56,335 bases of DNA. It comes from Priapulus caudatus (taxonomy: Eukaryota > Priapulida > Priapulimorpha > Priapulimorphida > Priapulidae). The stretch lies in assembly GCF_000485595.1 (NCBI RefSeq), contig NW_014577068.1, positions 1,358,261-1,414,595 of the forward strand, given 5' to 3'. The position numbers and the translations under genes were made by a program. The notes under the pieces were generated by a model. That model was not told the DNA's origin and did no database searches. It saw only the letters and a list, made by a program, of their open reading frames with translations. Below are positions 22,682 through 34,770 of the stretch, in pieces. Position 1 is the first letter of the stretch; each line of letters opens with the position of its first letter.

Positions 22682-22694
22682 AGAATTTACAGGT

Positions 22695-25600
22695 ATACTG
22701 CAATTTCCCCCGTGCTATTAATAAATTTGCTTTTCTTGATATGGAATTTCCTAATCAATAGGCCAGGCCTACTGCCTGGAAAACTGTGATATGCGAAATG
22801 TGTTGCATAACTAGTTGGTCAACATAGTTACATAGCTTACAAACGTGATTCACTGATTGATTGTGGTCAGTGGATTCTCTCAGAATCTTAATGACAATGA
22901 GTGAATGACTCATGAAACTGAAAGCGAAACATTCAATAGCGGCAATAGGCGCTAAATCTCTAATAAATGTAATAATTCAACGCTTATAAAGCACACACAC
23001 CTGAATGTCAGATCTTGCTTTTTATAGAGTAGATAGTGGAGTCTATCAGTTACTCAACTTACCACGCTAAGCTTAGCTTTAGCCTTAGCCTTAGGTCCGG
23101 GCAGATTTTTCGCATTGCATAGTAGTAAGATGCAGGCGCGCCATTTTAAAATGGCGGGCACCACCGTCTAGTAACATACTAACAACCACTGATATTTATT
23201 ACCCGTAATGCTTTGCGCTGATAGGGGCATTTCTGCGCGCATACCCGTGGTCCACTTTATCAGACCAGTCTCGGAATATATCGTCATAAACAATCCTAGA
23301 ATCATCCGAGAATCATTGATTCCGATATCATAGATGATAACCCCACCGCGTGAAGTGTCCCCCTTAGAGCCAGCACAGCGTAGACTGTCCAAATAAGCTA
23401 GTTAATTTTTCAGTACCTACCATTGATATATGCTAGTAATATCTAATATTAATAATTTGCATTGCTGGTTTGCATTGCTGGTTATATTTATATTAATTAT
23501 TAATTTTATATTACGCTTTATCATCCTAACTACACAAGTAGTCAACGATATAAATTTGATTACTCTGCATTCTATTCCTTTATTTCTGATCTTAACAAAA
23601 GCCCGAGATTGCTAGCCTATCTTTATAGATATATCCAAGAGTTATGTATTCTGATAATATGATAAATCTCCAAGGTTCGTCTAGTACTGTTTTGGTCATT
23701 CGTCACACTACAGAAATTTCACATTTCTGCTTATGTGGAATAGTCCCTCCCGTCATAATAAGTACCTGTGGTTGTTACATAGTGCCCACCGTTTAAAAAA
23801 TTCCCTAGGGTTGTGTTAATTATGTTGTTGTTGTTGTTGTTAATTGTGTTGGTATTAAGCGCAATGTTATACTTGTTATTCATTCATATATATGGATATT
23901 TCCCATTTCGTTTCATCGGTATATGGATAATTCCAAATTTGTTACCAGTGCAATAAAAATTAGGTGTTAAATAGTTATGATATGAACTACTCTGAATGTG
24001 TAGTATAGTGTAGTTTATGTACCGTTTGCCCGTTTGAAATGTCAAATAGAGCTAATGCTATAATATTGTATTGTGTTAAAAAATGTTGCATTATCGCATC
24101 TCCTGTTAGGAGGAAATACTGTACTAAATTCTTTACCGTTAACAGCATTAACTAGCCGTGTATCCAGCCGTAGTGTGTAAGTTTTAACATGAATCTCTCT
24201 GGGGAGATCTAAGCTATAGGACCACCTGAATACATGTCTGTGATGGAAAGCCAGTGGATAGATGCGTGTTATATAGTCTTTTCTCAGTCGTTCAACAGTA
24301 GAATTTTTGCGGAATTAGGAATCGGTGGTGGTAACACGACAATAGACACATTTGAATATCGTGTGCTTTCGACGAATGTGCTTGTACATCAATTATCATG
24401 ACTCGGTGATTCGTTTTAATGAACTACACAACATTTAAGTTTTGTTATTACTAATTAGAGCTAAAAAATTTCGGCTGTTGATTACATTTTCAGATATTTG
24501 TATATATTACTTTATTAAGCAGTAGGTGGCACCAGTGGTTTACAGATGTAGGGTTCACGGGCGCACAAGCGCTTACAAAGCCCTACCATAGCCCTACCAT
24601 AATCGATCGAACTTTACCCAAATCAGTGCTGCCGTTAAATGTATGGATATAATATGGTGGCTTATGTAGGCCTACCTTAAGGTTATTTCGTTAAAGTAAT
24701 TTTAAACAATTGGCCGTGTTAGTATCTATTGTATACATGTGTAAGCATGATGAACATGTGCTAACCCTGTGTGTATGGTACTTTTATTCACTATAGCGTT
24801 CACTGGCGAAGCTAGCGATGTGAATACTTGAACTGAGCCTCATCCAGTCGAACTAATGTAATAGGTTTTGTTCGTTGTGCTATATTGAGATATTTCGTGC
24901 ATGTTATGTGCGTTCAATAATTGGCAATTAATTACTGAATTGAATGTTATTCGTGGTAGTTAAGTCCAAATAGTGGTGTTTTTCAGACTACTTATCCTAG
25001 CTGCCAGATTACCTAACTAGTATGCTATTATTTTCCTTTAAACATGGTGTTTGATATTCTTGTATTTTAAACTGAGTGAAAAACCATCAACTTTTAACTG
25101 AGACCATTTGTTCTAATGAATCTTCACATTCCTGTCGCGCAGTACTATTTGAATCTTATTAAATATCTAATTCGATTAAAATTCGCATTAGTAACTCAAA
25201 TGCGGTTGCCAATGAGTGATACTGCAGTTACATGGGACGTGAGGGTGGGAAGTGAGAGAAACTTGTTGACTTACTGGCACTGCTAATCGTGTTGAGAGAC
25301 AGCTCTGCTGTGATAGATCATATGTCGTCAGTGACGGGCAGATAGTCCACCGCGTACTATACAGACAATCTTTATCATACGTCGGGGTTGAGTCCCTCAA
25401 AATCGTATCTTATTGCGACAGAGGACGCAATAGGTAGAATACTATTTCTACCGAATAATACGGTTAACTAAATGAGATACCTTAATCTGCACATGGCAAG
25501 CACCAACTGACCATGCATGCATGTACTTAAAACACTTAGTAAAGGTGTCGTACATAGAAAACAAGCAGAAGAACTAAATAAGACACAAGCGTTTGACAAT

Positions 25601-25890
25601 GTTTTTTTTGGCATACATGCATTAAGCACCTGTTTGTTTCATTGGTAGACGAAACATGAAGCGGGTTCTAGCTGGTTTTTCTAGACTCAGTGATGTTGAG
25701 TCTATCGGGAAAGAATGTACATGCCAAACAATTTTACTGAAATATATATATTTCCTAATAATTTGCGGAGGTGTACTCAAAGTGAGGTATAATGAAACTG
25801 CATGAGACGAGGAGCGTGTGTATACTAGCAAGAGGACAAGTTCTTCATGCTTGCAATTGTTTGGGTGTGTTTGCAATCCCGCGGGAAATA
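22695..25890. other. AT-rich non-coding stretch
   Basis: No supported gene. Includes an 18-base perfect palindrome (23139-23156), a short (TTG)n at about 23824 and a duplicated AGCCCTACCAT at about 24579-24600. Open frames are short and unsupported. Confidence 0.5.
23139..23156. promoter_or_regulatory. Palindrome of two back-to-back YY1-like cores
   Basis: CGCCATTTTAAAATGGCG is a perfect 18-base palindrome made of two ATGGCG cores facing away from each other. It lies in a small GC-rich patch in otherwise AT-rich DNA. Binding by YY1 is inferred from the motif only. Confidence 0.35.
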
Positions 25891-25899
25891 CAAGCTATC

Positions 25900-26120
25900 A
25901 GCCGTGTAATTGATATGGTCCTCACGAGACCCTGCTGTCAATTTAAGCACGTAATTGATATAAGCAGTAGCCACTGGTCAATGGTCAGTCGGTAGGCAGT
26001 CAAGTGTGTAACTGATACAACAGCCAGTGGTCAGTGGCATGCAGCCAAGTGTGTAATTGGCACACATTGAGTGACAAGTGGCGTGTGCCCAAACAGCGGG
26101 AGTTGTGTAAATTAGTGGCT
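25900..26120. repeat. Degenerate tandem repeat, unit about 50-60 bp
   Basis: Four to five diverged copies of a unit like AAGTGTGTAATTGATACA followed by GCCAGTGGTCAGTGG and GCAGCC. Recognisable by repeated GTGTAATTGATA, CAGTGGTCA and CAGTCAAG words. Confidence 0.65.
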
Positions 26121-26124
26121 ACTT

Positions 26125-28090
26125 AGTGGTCATTCAAACCGTGTTTAGCCAGTTAGTGCCAAGTCGGCAGATGTTACTGTCGTTCTATCCCACTGTTTGT
26201 ACTGGCCAATCAGTAGAAAGACTTCGTTGGGATCAACGTATTTTCACAGCAACATATCTCAGCACGGGCATCAGGCGGGCAATAGCGAAAATATTAGAAT
26301 AGGGTGATGTGCCTTGCACTAGGAATGTGATATAGAGCTGGTTAAACCTTATGCTGCTATTAATGTGTATCCTATCCTACTACCTACCGAGCTCAAATTA
26401 CCTATCTAGTTTGTGGTGAATTAACTGCGTCTATCACCAGGGTCGAATTTATTGCTGTCCTCCACATAGATGTGGTTGACTGCTATAGTCTTCACTAATA
26501 TATGTGCTGTCCGTGGGGGAAGATTCTAGCAGCATTTGTGTGTTTGCTACTATATGTCTTCAGAATATACCTGTTTAGCGTTATACCTCGCCTTGTGTTT
26601 TGACAGGTAATGTTATTTGCAAAATGTAATCAAATATGAAGCCTACGAGTAGACAGCGAATGTAAAGACACTGTCTATAGCCTTTGATCTCCGTATAAAA
26701 TTCTTCTATAACTTTTGTGCCATAAATTACCATTGCGTTCATTTCTAATGTGTTTAAAAAATCGTAATCTTTGGTTTTCTGGCGATTCTAAGTGGGAAAT
26801 GAATAGTTTATAGCATGCGATACAAGGTTAATACACTTATAGTTATATGTGTATTGTCATTTAAATTGCTAAGTAATATTCTCTATTAGAAAAATGTAAA
26901 GAAATTATGTTGTGGCCAGGCTATTCTTATATTCCAATGTCATCATGCGATTGATAATTAACATTTTCGTCTGTATTTTTAATGTCTTAATTCAGTCATT
27001 TTTTTAAAGTTGAGTTAGTACATTCGGACATCGATACAATTATTTGGCAAATTAATACCCCTTTATCATACATGTAACATTTATTGTTAAAAGTTGAGTG
27101 TTAAATATTCACTAATTTAGAGAATAAGAAACTAGTATGTTTATTCTATAGATTCCAAGATATTTGGAACCTTAGTAGCAGTCAGAAAATTTAAAAAAAG
27201 GCTTGTGGCTTAATTTGAACACCGGGCAGTTATTGTATTCACCCTGGAATAATGTAACGTAAATTGTAGACCTTCTCTCGATCATTATATGTAACTTGTA
27301 AGCCGTAATTTATTGGCTGATTTCTTGGATAAATTTCCTCATTTTGATGGTATAATGCTAATGAAGAACAGGGACATCCACGAGATCGGTTTAATTCAAA
27401 TGCAGCAGAGACAAGCCGAGCAACCGGTACTTGATGTGTAGTATCGTATGAAGCAAGGCAATGGGTCTGAGCTTATACCGATTTGAAATCTGATGTTCAA
27501 ACTGCAAATAAAATGTATTTCTTGTGGTTTGAGAGACAAAACCAAACTGTCATATTCCACATATCAAGAGCTAATAATAAGAGGTATTATTAGCTCTTGC
27601 ACATATCCACAGTTACATAAACAACATTTGTCAATTGATGCTACGTTAGCAGCCAGTCCTAGTTCTACTTAGATTTAAATGGTTTATGATATATTTGTGA
27701 ATATGTGTGTCGTGTGCGATTTCTATACGTATAGCTAATATGGCTATATAAAGTTCTGGTGAGTGAAATGATGCTATGAAAATATTTTGCATCTCGTTGA
27801 ATGCTAATTGAAACAAACATTTCATTTACAAGTGCTTTCCGTGGATATACCCTGCTAGATATTTCATCGACAATATATATAATGTGGCTTGTAAAATATT
27901 GGAAGCTTTAAATAAAATTGTATTTTTAGTGTTATCTGTTGTTAGTTAAATATCTGCGACCCTATTACGGTTATGTATCGAGTGCTTAACTTTTCAGTTA
28001 TGACTGAAGTTTTGTTGGTTCATGTTTCACGTATTTTTAGCACATTTCGTACAGACATAAATATTGTTGCTATACTATACTATTGTACAG
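26125..28090. other. AT-rich stretch, one possible micro-exon
   Basis: At 26564-26606 a 43-base segment lies between a good acceptor (TACTATATGTCTTCAG) and a good donor (TGACAG/GTAATG), open in phase 1 to 2. Its phases would bridge the candidates at 13997 and 29258, but a segment this short carries almost no evidence. A perfect hairpin lies at 27565-27599. Nothing else seen. Confidence 0.3.
27565..27599. repeat. Perfect 15-bp hairpin
   Basis: CAAGAGCTAATAATA and its exact reverse complement flank the 5-base loop AGAGG. No poly-T tail or target duplication suggests what it belongs to. Confidence 0.85.
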
Positions 28091-28097
28091 GCATACT

Positions 28098-28161
28098 ACT
28101 ACTAATAATAGTAATAATAATAATGTTATTATTATTATTAGTAGTAGTAGTAATAATATTA
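28098..28161. repeat. ACT/TAA-TTA/TAG trinucleotide inverted array
   Basis: ACTACTACTAATAATAGTAA... passes into TTATTATTATTAGTAGTAG, so the right half is nearly the reverse complement of the left and the tract can fold back. Confidence 0.85.
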
Positions 28162-28736
28162 AAAACTAATAGCATAGAAAAAGGGCCCTGGTCTACATAT
28201 TAGTTTTGGAATTACATTTACAACATTTTGTAATATTAACCAGAGAATGGTGCTGGTGGCTCTGCGAAAAAAACATTCATGATGTCATGTTTCACCTGGG
28301 ATATCATTATATCAATTCCTTCCTGTCATAATAATTGAATATACATATTGATCATGCCATATCTATTATGGATTGGGTGTATGAATATGTTTCAAAATTC
28401 CGATGCTAACAAGCTATGTATTATTAAATGGTTGTAGATAGGTGAGATAGTTAGTTTCGTTCATAGATGGGTGGTAGGGTAGCAATTTTCCCTAACTGTG
28501 TATGCTCGCGTACAAACCGTAGGTGCGAGAGGTAGCTGACACGTAGTCATTTTCATTAAATCGCGTGCTGGTCCATAGTACGCGTACAACTGATGGAAAT
28601 GTGTCCACAGTGACGTCTTGCTTTGTCATTGCCGTGTGAAGAACAGTGCGACTATTTAGTAGTTAGCAGACTCGAAATTTCATTTTAAAAGTAACTAGGT
28701 GTATTCGAACTTTAATGATTTATTAAATTATATATT

Positions 28737-28994
28737 ATGGTACAGTATATTGTGTTCATAATGTGTAGTGCGTACTCCAGTTACAATGGAGCTTTTCCCC
28801 TGTTGGTCTTGAACGGCTGTTCAAATACAAATGTTCTTAATCGAAGGATTTACTGTGTGAAAATCTTCAACACAACATACTTATTTGATGTCACAAAGAC
28901 TTCAATTATAAATGCATGGAGAGATTCTGTCTTTGATTCTGATAATCAAAATTATAGCATGCCAGAGAGATTTCATATTGCTATACATGAATAA
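28737..28994 (+). CDS. Candidate small ORF, 85 codons, unknown
   Basis: An ATG-to-stop frame with even composition and no low complexity. Its start reads MVQYIVFIMCSAYSSYNGAF and its end FHIAIHE. The first residues are hydrophobic and could be a signal peptide or membrane segment. No good splice sites or promoter are visible and I recognise no domain. In AT-rich DNA a frame of 85 codons is moderately unusual but not compelling. It could be a decayed transposon or a small secreted protein. Confidence 0.2.
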   Translation: MVQYIVFIMCSAYSSYNGAFPLLVLNGCSNTNVLNRRIYCVKIFNTTYLFDVTKTSIINAWRDSVFDSDNQNYSMPERFHIAIHE

Positions 28995-29257
28995 GGGTGC
29001 CCTCATGTAACGGTCATTTCCACGTGGGCGTTCAATGTGGGCGCTTCAAAATTCAGAGATCTTAGATGATAAATGAAAATTGTAACGAGACAAAAGTTGC
29101 GATTTTTTTACCATGAATTTATTTCTTCTGATCATAAAAAAAGGAGGTTACGCATGTACGCTGTAGCACGTCTGTTGATGCTGCTATTGCTGGCTGGGGG
29201 CTCATTGTGCTGGCTTGTGCATAGCCTATTCTGATCACATCTGTTTTCTCTGGGCAG

Positions 29258-29331
29258 AGTTTGGCTTGTGGTGATTGTGCAGTCAGCATCAGGACAATGG
29301 CAGCAGGTGACACTGGGGCACACACAGCTAG
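29258..29331 (+). CDS. Candidate internal exon
   Basis: 74 bases between a strong acceptor (CATCTGTTTTCTCTGGGCAG) and a strong donor (CAGCTAG/GTGAGTTA). Two frames are open. The phase 2 to 1 frame reads VWLVVIVQSASGQWQQVTLG and then HTQL, and joins in frame to the candidate at 37159. The phase 0 to 2 frame reads SLACGDCAVSIRTMAAGDTG. Splice sites are among the best in the window, but length is too short for the frame to count. No family recognised. Confidence 0.28.
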
Positions 29332-30118
29332 GTGAGTTATTTTTGTATCCGAACTTCTTTGCAATTTAGTATTCTGTCGAGCGCATGCATCTGTCGAATC
29401 AAACGGTAATGTGTTTATTAGGTGGGAGCAGGTCTTGGTGTGATGATGGCACTTGTAGAGAGTTCTGAGGAACAATGTACATAGTTAACTGAGGATTAAT
29501 TACGGGAAGGCTTGCGGCACGGTGCTATAGTACACGTTTTAGTCCAGCATGGCTTGATAACTCAATCTATTAACCTGTTAGTGTTAGGGTACGGTGCACC
29601 TAAACGCGACGTACCCTGTGCCGCAGATGCATAATTGCGGTGCTGTTGTTGTAGTCAGGGCTGCGATCAACGTAACAGGGTACGGGGCAAGCCTGTTGCT
29701 GATTTGCTAGTGGATATGCATATTGAATATCAATGGCATCAGCACAATGGCAATGCAGCCAGTTCTCCTTAACCCGCTCACCCCGGTAATACCCTGACAA
29801 TGGAATTTACTCTGCGTGTCCATGGGAAACTACCTGCGTTAGCTGCCGTTGCTGTGCCGGTTGCGCCGCACTAGATAGCAGCACCCGGGCTTTGTCGTCC
29901 AGGTTATGAATACTCTTCAGTGGCATTCCCAGCAGCCGCTTTACCCTGAGCAAGATAATCTGTGTTTGTGAAATCTGTGCAGTGTGTCAACCTCGGTGCT
30001 GTGACTAGGCGATGAAGCTATGCATTTTTGTGGCGGGGGTATTCCACCTTTATTGCCCGGTCGGCGGTGTTTCGGTTTGTGGGGACACACTCGGTGACCT
30101 TTGCAATGTGTCCTTCAG

Positions 30119-30489
30119 TTATAGTCGGGGTGGGGGCAGGTTGTGTATTATATGCCAGCATCAATACCGGCAGTGGAGATCAGATTCCCAAGCCCATTGA
30201 ATCGTCTCATATCACAGAGTACGAAAATGCCTTTGATAGATGTACGAAATTTACATGTAAATATACAAACACCTACGACGACTGTCTGTGTGGCGCGTGC
30301 TTTTTAAAATATGTTGATTGCAAAGAATATTCGGCTGGTAATCGAGAGTCCACACCTAATGCAATTCGACGCGTGAATTGTAGATGTAGATGTTTGATGA
30401 AACCTTCAAATAGAGTTGGCGAAGAAAATGAGATAAACGAGCGCATGCTCAGCCGCTGCCACTGTTGGTCTTCGCTTGACAGTCGTTAG
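30119..30489 (+). CDS. Candidate terminal exon of a cysteine-rich protein
   Basis: After a good acceptor (TTTGCAATGTGTCCTTCAG) a frame runs about 123 codons to TAG. It carries about a dozen cysteines, dense in FDRCTKFTCKYTNTYDDCLC, GACFLKYVDCKEY, NCRCRC and RCHCW, with acidic and basic residues between and no low complexity. Such a pattern suits a disulfide-rich secreted or extracellular domain, though I match no named family. Just upstream at 30012 an ATG opens MKLCIFVAGVFHLYCPVGGV, signal-peptide-like, but in another frame and without an intron that would join the two. AATAAA occurs at about 31134. Mid-to-low confidence; it could be a chance frame. Confidence 0.33.
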
Positions 30490-31524
30490 AATTCACCATG
30501 CTGCGATGTTTTCACGGAGCACCTGTCTTACTCCCGTAATATTTCGTAGGCTATGCTTTATATTTCTCATGCATTTTTTATCTCCGACCTATGACTTCAT
30601 TTGTGAGCAATTGATTTCATCACTGATTTCGGTAATTGTAGTAGCACGCGCCTGTTGTCGGGGGGGGGGGGGGGTTATATGTCGTGGTCGTTAGTAACCG
30701 GCTACGGCGGATTATGTGGCGTTAGTTATGTCCTAATAGTTGCTCACCACATCGAATGACCCATTCTTGCTTTCCTCTTCTCGGCTAGCTCGTATTATCA
30801 GTATTTCGAATGTGGCTCCGTCCGTCGGCATCGCGGCTGGACGACGTGTTGATTCCTATTCCTGTAGGTGTCACATGTTACAAACGGGGAAGAGATTTAG
30901 AAGGGCCTGATATAGCGGTATTAGGAGAAATGTCGCTTGCAGTGTGAAACTTCACAGACGATGCAGTACGAGATCATTTTGCCTATGTAGTGTGAGTGAG
31001 TCGGTTGAAATTTGTTTGCTTCTGGTAACTCCGGGAGAAAAGAAGGGGATGCAGACGTAAAATTAGTTATCCTGCTTGCAATGCAATCACACGTGGTGCT
31101 GGCTGCTGGTATATATCGGTAGTGGTTCACACTAATAAATTAATGGCGGACAGAAATTTTGAGCGGTAAATAGTTCAGTTTCAGAGGGGCATTTTCTGAA
31201 CGGGTACTGACTGACTCTCGGCTATCCCAACATATTATACGCGCGCTTGCAAATTTCCGGTGTGGACGGGTTACTCGGTTAGAAATGTGCTGTAGAAAAT
31301 GAGCTTCAGCAGGAATGTTGTTGATATTGCCTTGCAGATGATGACATGCAGTGGCTGTGTTTTTGTGTGAAGTTAGCCGAGATAGAAGCAGTTTGTGTCT
31401 ATATCTAAAAAGCTAGCTATGTTTGGAAATCTTAGTGGCTGGGCGCGCGTTCTGTTCCTTGTTCTCCTTCAGGCTTCTGTAATGTTGGTGGTCTTGGTGC
31501 CAGTTGTTTTAGTCGCGCGGTTGG

Positions 31525-31905
31525 CAGAGATGCCAACCACTACGATTTATCCGTATTTTATACGAATTTCGTTTGCATTTTGACCACTACGACCAGTTTG
31601 CATACAACTGCGATTTTTATTACGATCGAAAAAAAATTATTTTTATGATATTTCAAGTGTTTTGTTTCAGTGTTACATTGATATAACATGATTAAAAATA
31701 ACTACATGTATTTAGCAGCAAATATCAGTGTGAACTTATTATCATTTTGGGTTCCAGAATGCAGGAAATTGCATCTCGGAATCAAAAATTTTCCGGGGGG
31801 CATGCCCCGAACCCCCCTAACATACGTGGGTCACTGCGTGACCCTCGGACTACAGATTTCAGATATCCTCACTACAGTTTGCTCAGAAAAGTGTTGGCAT
31901 CTCTG
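31525..31905. mobile_element. hAT-like non-autonomous element
   Basis: The ends are inverted repeats CAGAGATGCCAAC (31525-31537) and GTTGGCATCTCTG (31893-31905), extending to ACCACT/AGTG with a mismatch. CAGAG..GCCAAC ends are typical of hAT-type elements as I remember them. GGTTGG occurs directly on both sides, a possible but short duplication (hAT should give 8 bp). The inside holds ACGATTTTT-rich sequence and TTTTCCGGGGGGCATGCCCC, which in one frame reads FPGGMPRTPL, a proline-rich tail often seen at the end of decayed invertebrate transposon ORFs. 381 bp; no transposase. Confidence 0.62.
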
Positions 31906-32399
31906 GGTTGGGTTTTCAAAAAATGAACAATTTCTAAGCAGTTATACCATGCCAGCTGTCAACGTCGTTGAGTGTGTGCTTGTGCTGGTTTGCTGGGAAG
32001 TACCGTGTACATTTATGTAATCCAGACGTGGGACCTTCCGCGAGCTTTTGTCGTGATTTTCGAGCGTATTTACGTTGAAACGAGAACAGGTGCCATTCTT
32101 GTACTCCGTTCTCTGTTTTACATATGAATAATGTGCAGAGACGCATTCTTGTAATTAGCATTAAGCATTCACATTCAAAACCATTGTCTCCGCTTTCGGT
32201 GAAACTCGCAATGACGAGTGACTAACAGTTCAACTGATAGCAGCTGCCTAGTGAGTTTCGCTTTAAAAAACATAGACCGCTCTTGTCGAAATCTAGTCGG
32301 CTGGGCATCCCTTACAGGCCCCAGACGAAAAGTGATGTTGTTTTTTTCGTGGAGTAAAACCCCCTGGCAGGCCACAGTGATGGGGTTATAGGCCTATCA

Positions 32400-32713
32400 C
32401 GTGTGGCTGTGCTCTCGTGTGCCTGCCTGTACGTCTGAGCCGTGTCTGTGTGCCACCATGTTCGCTCTCTGCATGCGTGTAGAAGGGGTTAGAGTGCATA
32501 CGTGTACAGTCTGTAGCATGCCACAAAAGCCTCTCAGCCATGTCTGTTGGTAACCACTGATCTCGTTGGATACCTGTTTTTTTCTCGCCGGCTTTAAAAC
32601 ATTGGCTTGCAGCACGTTGACTGTTCAGGCTTTTATTGGTGCAGATGGGAATGGGTTTTTTATGGCGCTCTCGGTTTTGTGCGGCAAGTGTTCTCTGCTT
32701 GTGTGCATTTCAG
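32400..32713 (+). promoter_or_regulatory. CpG-containing patch upstream of candidate exon
   Basis: Richer in GC than surrounding DNA and immediately before the candidate exon at 32714. No CRE or CCAAT seen. Weak support for a promoter. Confidence 0.2.
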
Positions 32714-32865
32714 CTCGAAGTACGTCAATATCTGACCTGGCGAGACGTGTGTGCTCTGGGAAATTGCATCAGCGTCAGTGTAGGAGACATCTTTTCCTGT
32801 CTGCGCTCGGCATCGGTCACGTCAGGGTCTCGCATTGAACCTGGGCTGCGCCGGCCAGAACGAGC
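32714..32865 (+). CDS. Candidate exon, unknown protein
   Basis: A very good acceptor (CTCTGCTTGTGTGCATTTCAG) is followed by 152 bases with a single fully open frame (phase 0 to 2) and a strong donor CGAGC/GTAAGTTG. It starts LEVRQYLTWRDVCALGNCIS and ends GLRRPERA. The same frame stays open upstream to about 32636, where the residues are hydrophobic, so this could also be a first exon with a signal peptide. No family recognised. The phase 2 end is compatible with the candidate exon at 50196. Confidence 0.32.
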
Positions 32866-32955
32866 GTAAGTTGATTTTGCCTGCTTAGCTTCCTCGCTTG
32901 CTCGACGAAAATGTGGTGTCGTCTGCCGCGTGGACAGCAGCGAGCGTGGAGCGTG

Positions 32956-33012
32956 TGCGTGCGTGCGTGCGCGTGCGTGCGCGTGCGTGCGTGCACGTGT
33001 ATGTGTGCGTCT
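32956..33012. repeat. TGCG microsatellite
   Basis: An alternating TGCG/CGTG tract about 90 bases downstream of the donor at 32866. Confidence 0.9.
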
Positions 33013-33229
33013 GACTGTCTATGTGTCTGTGAGCGTTGGCGTACCTGCAGGCGTGCTGGCGTACGTGTTTGTGCATGTGCTTCTCTGTCCGTTGTTGTCT
33101 GTTGCCTGTAAACGTTTTATGTGCGGCTACCACGCTGGGGTTTTGTTCTTTGCAGCGAGTCGATCGCAAAGAGTGCAGTGCCACGATTAGAAATGAAATT
33201 TTACGTTCGTTTGAGCCACTTCTTTAATT

Positions 33230-34480
33230 CGTATTGATTTATTAAAATATTTCGCGTAGGGTATCTCGCGTGAATGTGGTTGGCTGCTGAAGTATATTGT
33301 AAGTAAGGTGGTGTAACTGTATCAGGCGACATAATCAAAATATTTCCTTTTCAATTTCAAAACGTGTACCTTTTAAACGGTCAATGCTTTTGTGATGTGT
33401 CATCCGTCTAAACCAGTTATAGTTTAATGGTTTAGCGATGATTTATGAATTATATTGGTGGCATAGCAGGTTTTGTATAGCCGCTGAGCTGTTGGCGTAG
33501 ACAGACAGTAAGATAGCATCATCATTTTTGCAAATAGCTTATGTCACGAATAGCTCAAAATTGTAGTCGGTATCGTGTTTGTTTTCATCTGTTGTTTCTT
33601 ATGCGTGTCTGAAATTTCGGTCATGTGGTGTGTTTGATTTCGTCTCGAGCCTTGCACTTTGGAATATACGATATGAAAGTACTATTACTAAGCTTGATTT
33701 TGGTAACCGGTGTGCAGAATGACTTGGCTAAAAAAATCCCCCCCCCCTGTTGCACTTGCTGATTGGGTAAGGTTCTGAGGGTAAATTCGTTATAGTCGTA
33801 AATCGTTACCTGTGTTTGCAGATAGTTACGTACGTGGCACATAGGAGAAATGCACGTGAAAGGTCAGGGGTCCCCAACCGTCTTTGCTGCCGCTTGTACG
33901 TAACGCGCTCTACGGCTGCTGTGTTTGCCCGCGCTTTTCAGCTAGTGGGAGGGGTAGCTGTTTTCAAATTTCATAGTTTCACAAGTTTTGAAAAGGGATC
34001 GCCGAGGGTTCGTCATGTTTGAAATAACCCGATCGAAATGGCATTAAGAAACTAAAGAAAATAACTGTGGCCACTCGCCGGGACTGCCATGTGGGCTGGT
34101 GACACTCACGTAGGCATTGCAGACTCTTGGTTTGGAGGGGCTAAAATTAATCGACTCTTTGATTGAGATTAAATTTTTCGCGTATTTTGCGGCACAAGCC
34201 GCACGCAAAGGAGATGAAATCTTAACACAGCACGTGCAGACAGAGCCCAAAATAAAGACTAATTATTTTCATAAATTGCTAGATTTTTAATGAGGCCAAT
34301 TTGTGTACTGCTCAGCCTCTGCATCTATCCGTCGGGGTGGTCGGTTTAGTAAAGGGCTCGTGCAAATATATAGTTATCGTCGTTACTGTCATAACGATCG
34401 AGAGAAGGGGCGGTTTTTTGTTTAGCTTTGATGCTACCGCATACTAATTGACATTCACTTTGGAAATCACGGAAGGCTTA
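33230..34480. other. Non-coding stretch
   Basis: No repeats beyond a poly-C run at about 33739 and no supported exons. Confidence 0.45.
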
Positions 34481-34489
34481 GCCTAATCT

Positions 34490-34686
34490 CTGATGACCCC
34501 TTTCCTATCCCGAGTGTTCCCACTGTCTGGGCAGGATAGGGCAGGTCTGCCAGTGTGACGTGACCTCAACGGGGTTCATCAACTGCCACACGCGTAAGGC
34601 ACTATCATCTCCACATTACGCATTGATTTCCGTAGCAAATTTTGGCGGAGAGAAATTGTCAAGGTTTTGCGTGGTCATTTCTGCAG
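34490..34686 (+). promoter_or_regulatory. CpG-rich patch with CRE-like site
   Basis: GTGACGTGACC (about 34555) resembles a CRE half with flank, in a CpG-rich patch ahead of an ATG-containing exon candidate. Could be a secondary promoter. Confidence 0.25.
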
Positions 34687-34770
34687 TTCGGGAGCTCGGC
34701 CGGCCGCGTCGTGAGATGTACAGGGCGGTGTGGGCTGTTTATGTCGGTCGAGTGGTGACTCGGAAGGCAG
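34687..34770 (+). CDS. Candidate exon with possible start codon
   Basis: Acceptor-like TGGTCATTTCTGCAG (or an earlier one, ending at 34635) and a strong donor, GGCAG/GTGAGAAG. One frame is open with a phase 1 end. An in-frame ATG at 34716 gives MYRAVWAVYVGRVVTRKA before the donor, which looks like a short basic-hydrophobic N terminus (signal or mitochondrial presequence type). The junction is compatible with the exon at 37159. It may be a first exon, an internal exon, or chance in GC-rich DNA. Confidence 0.25.
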
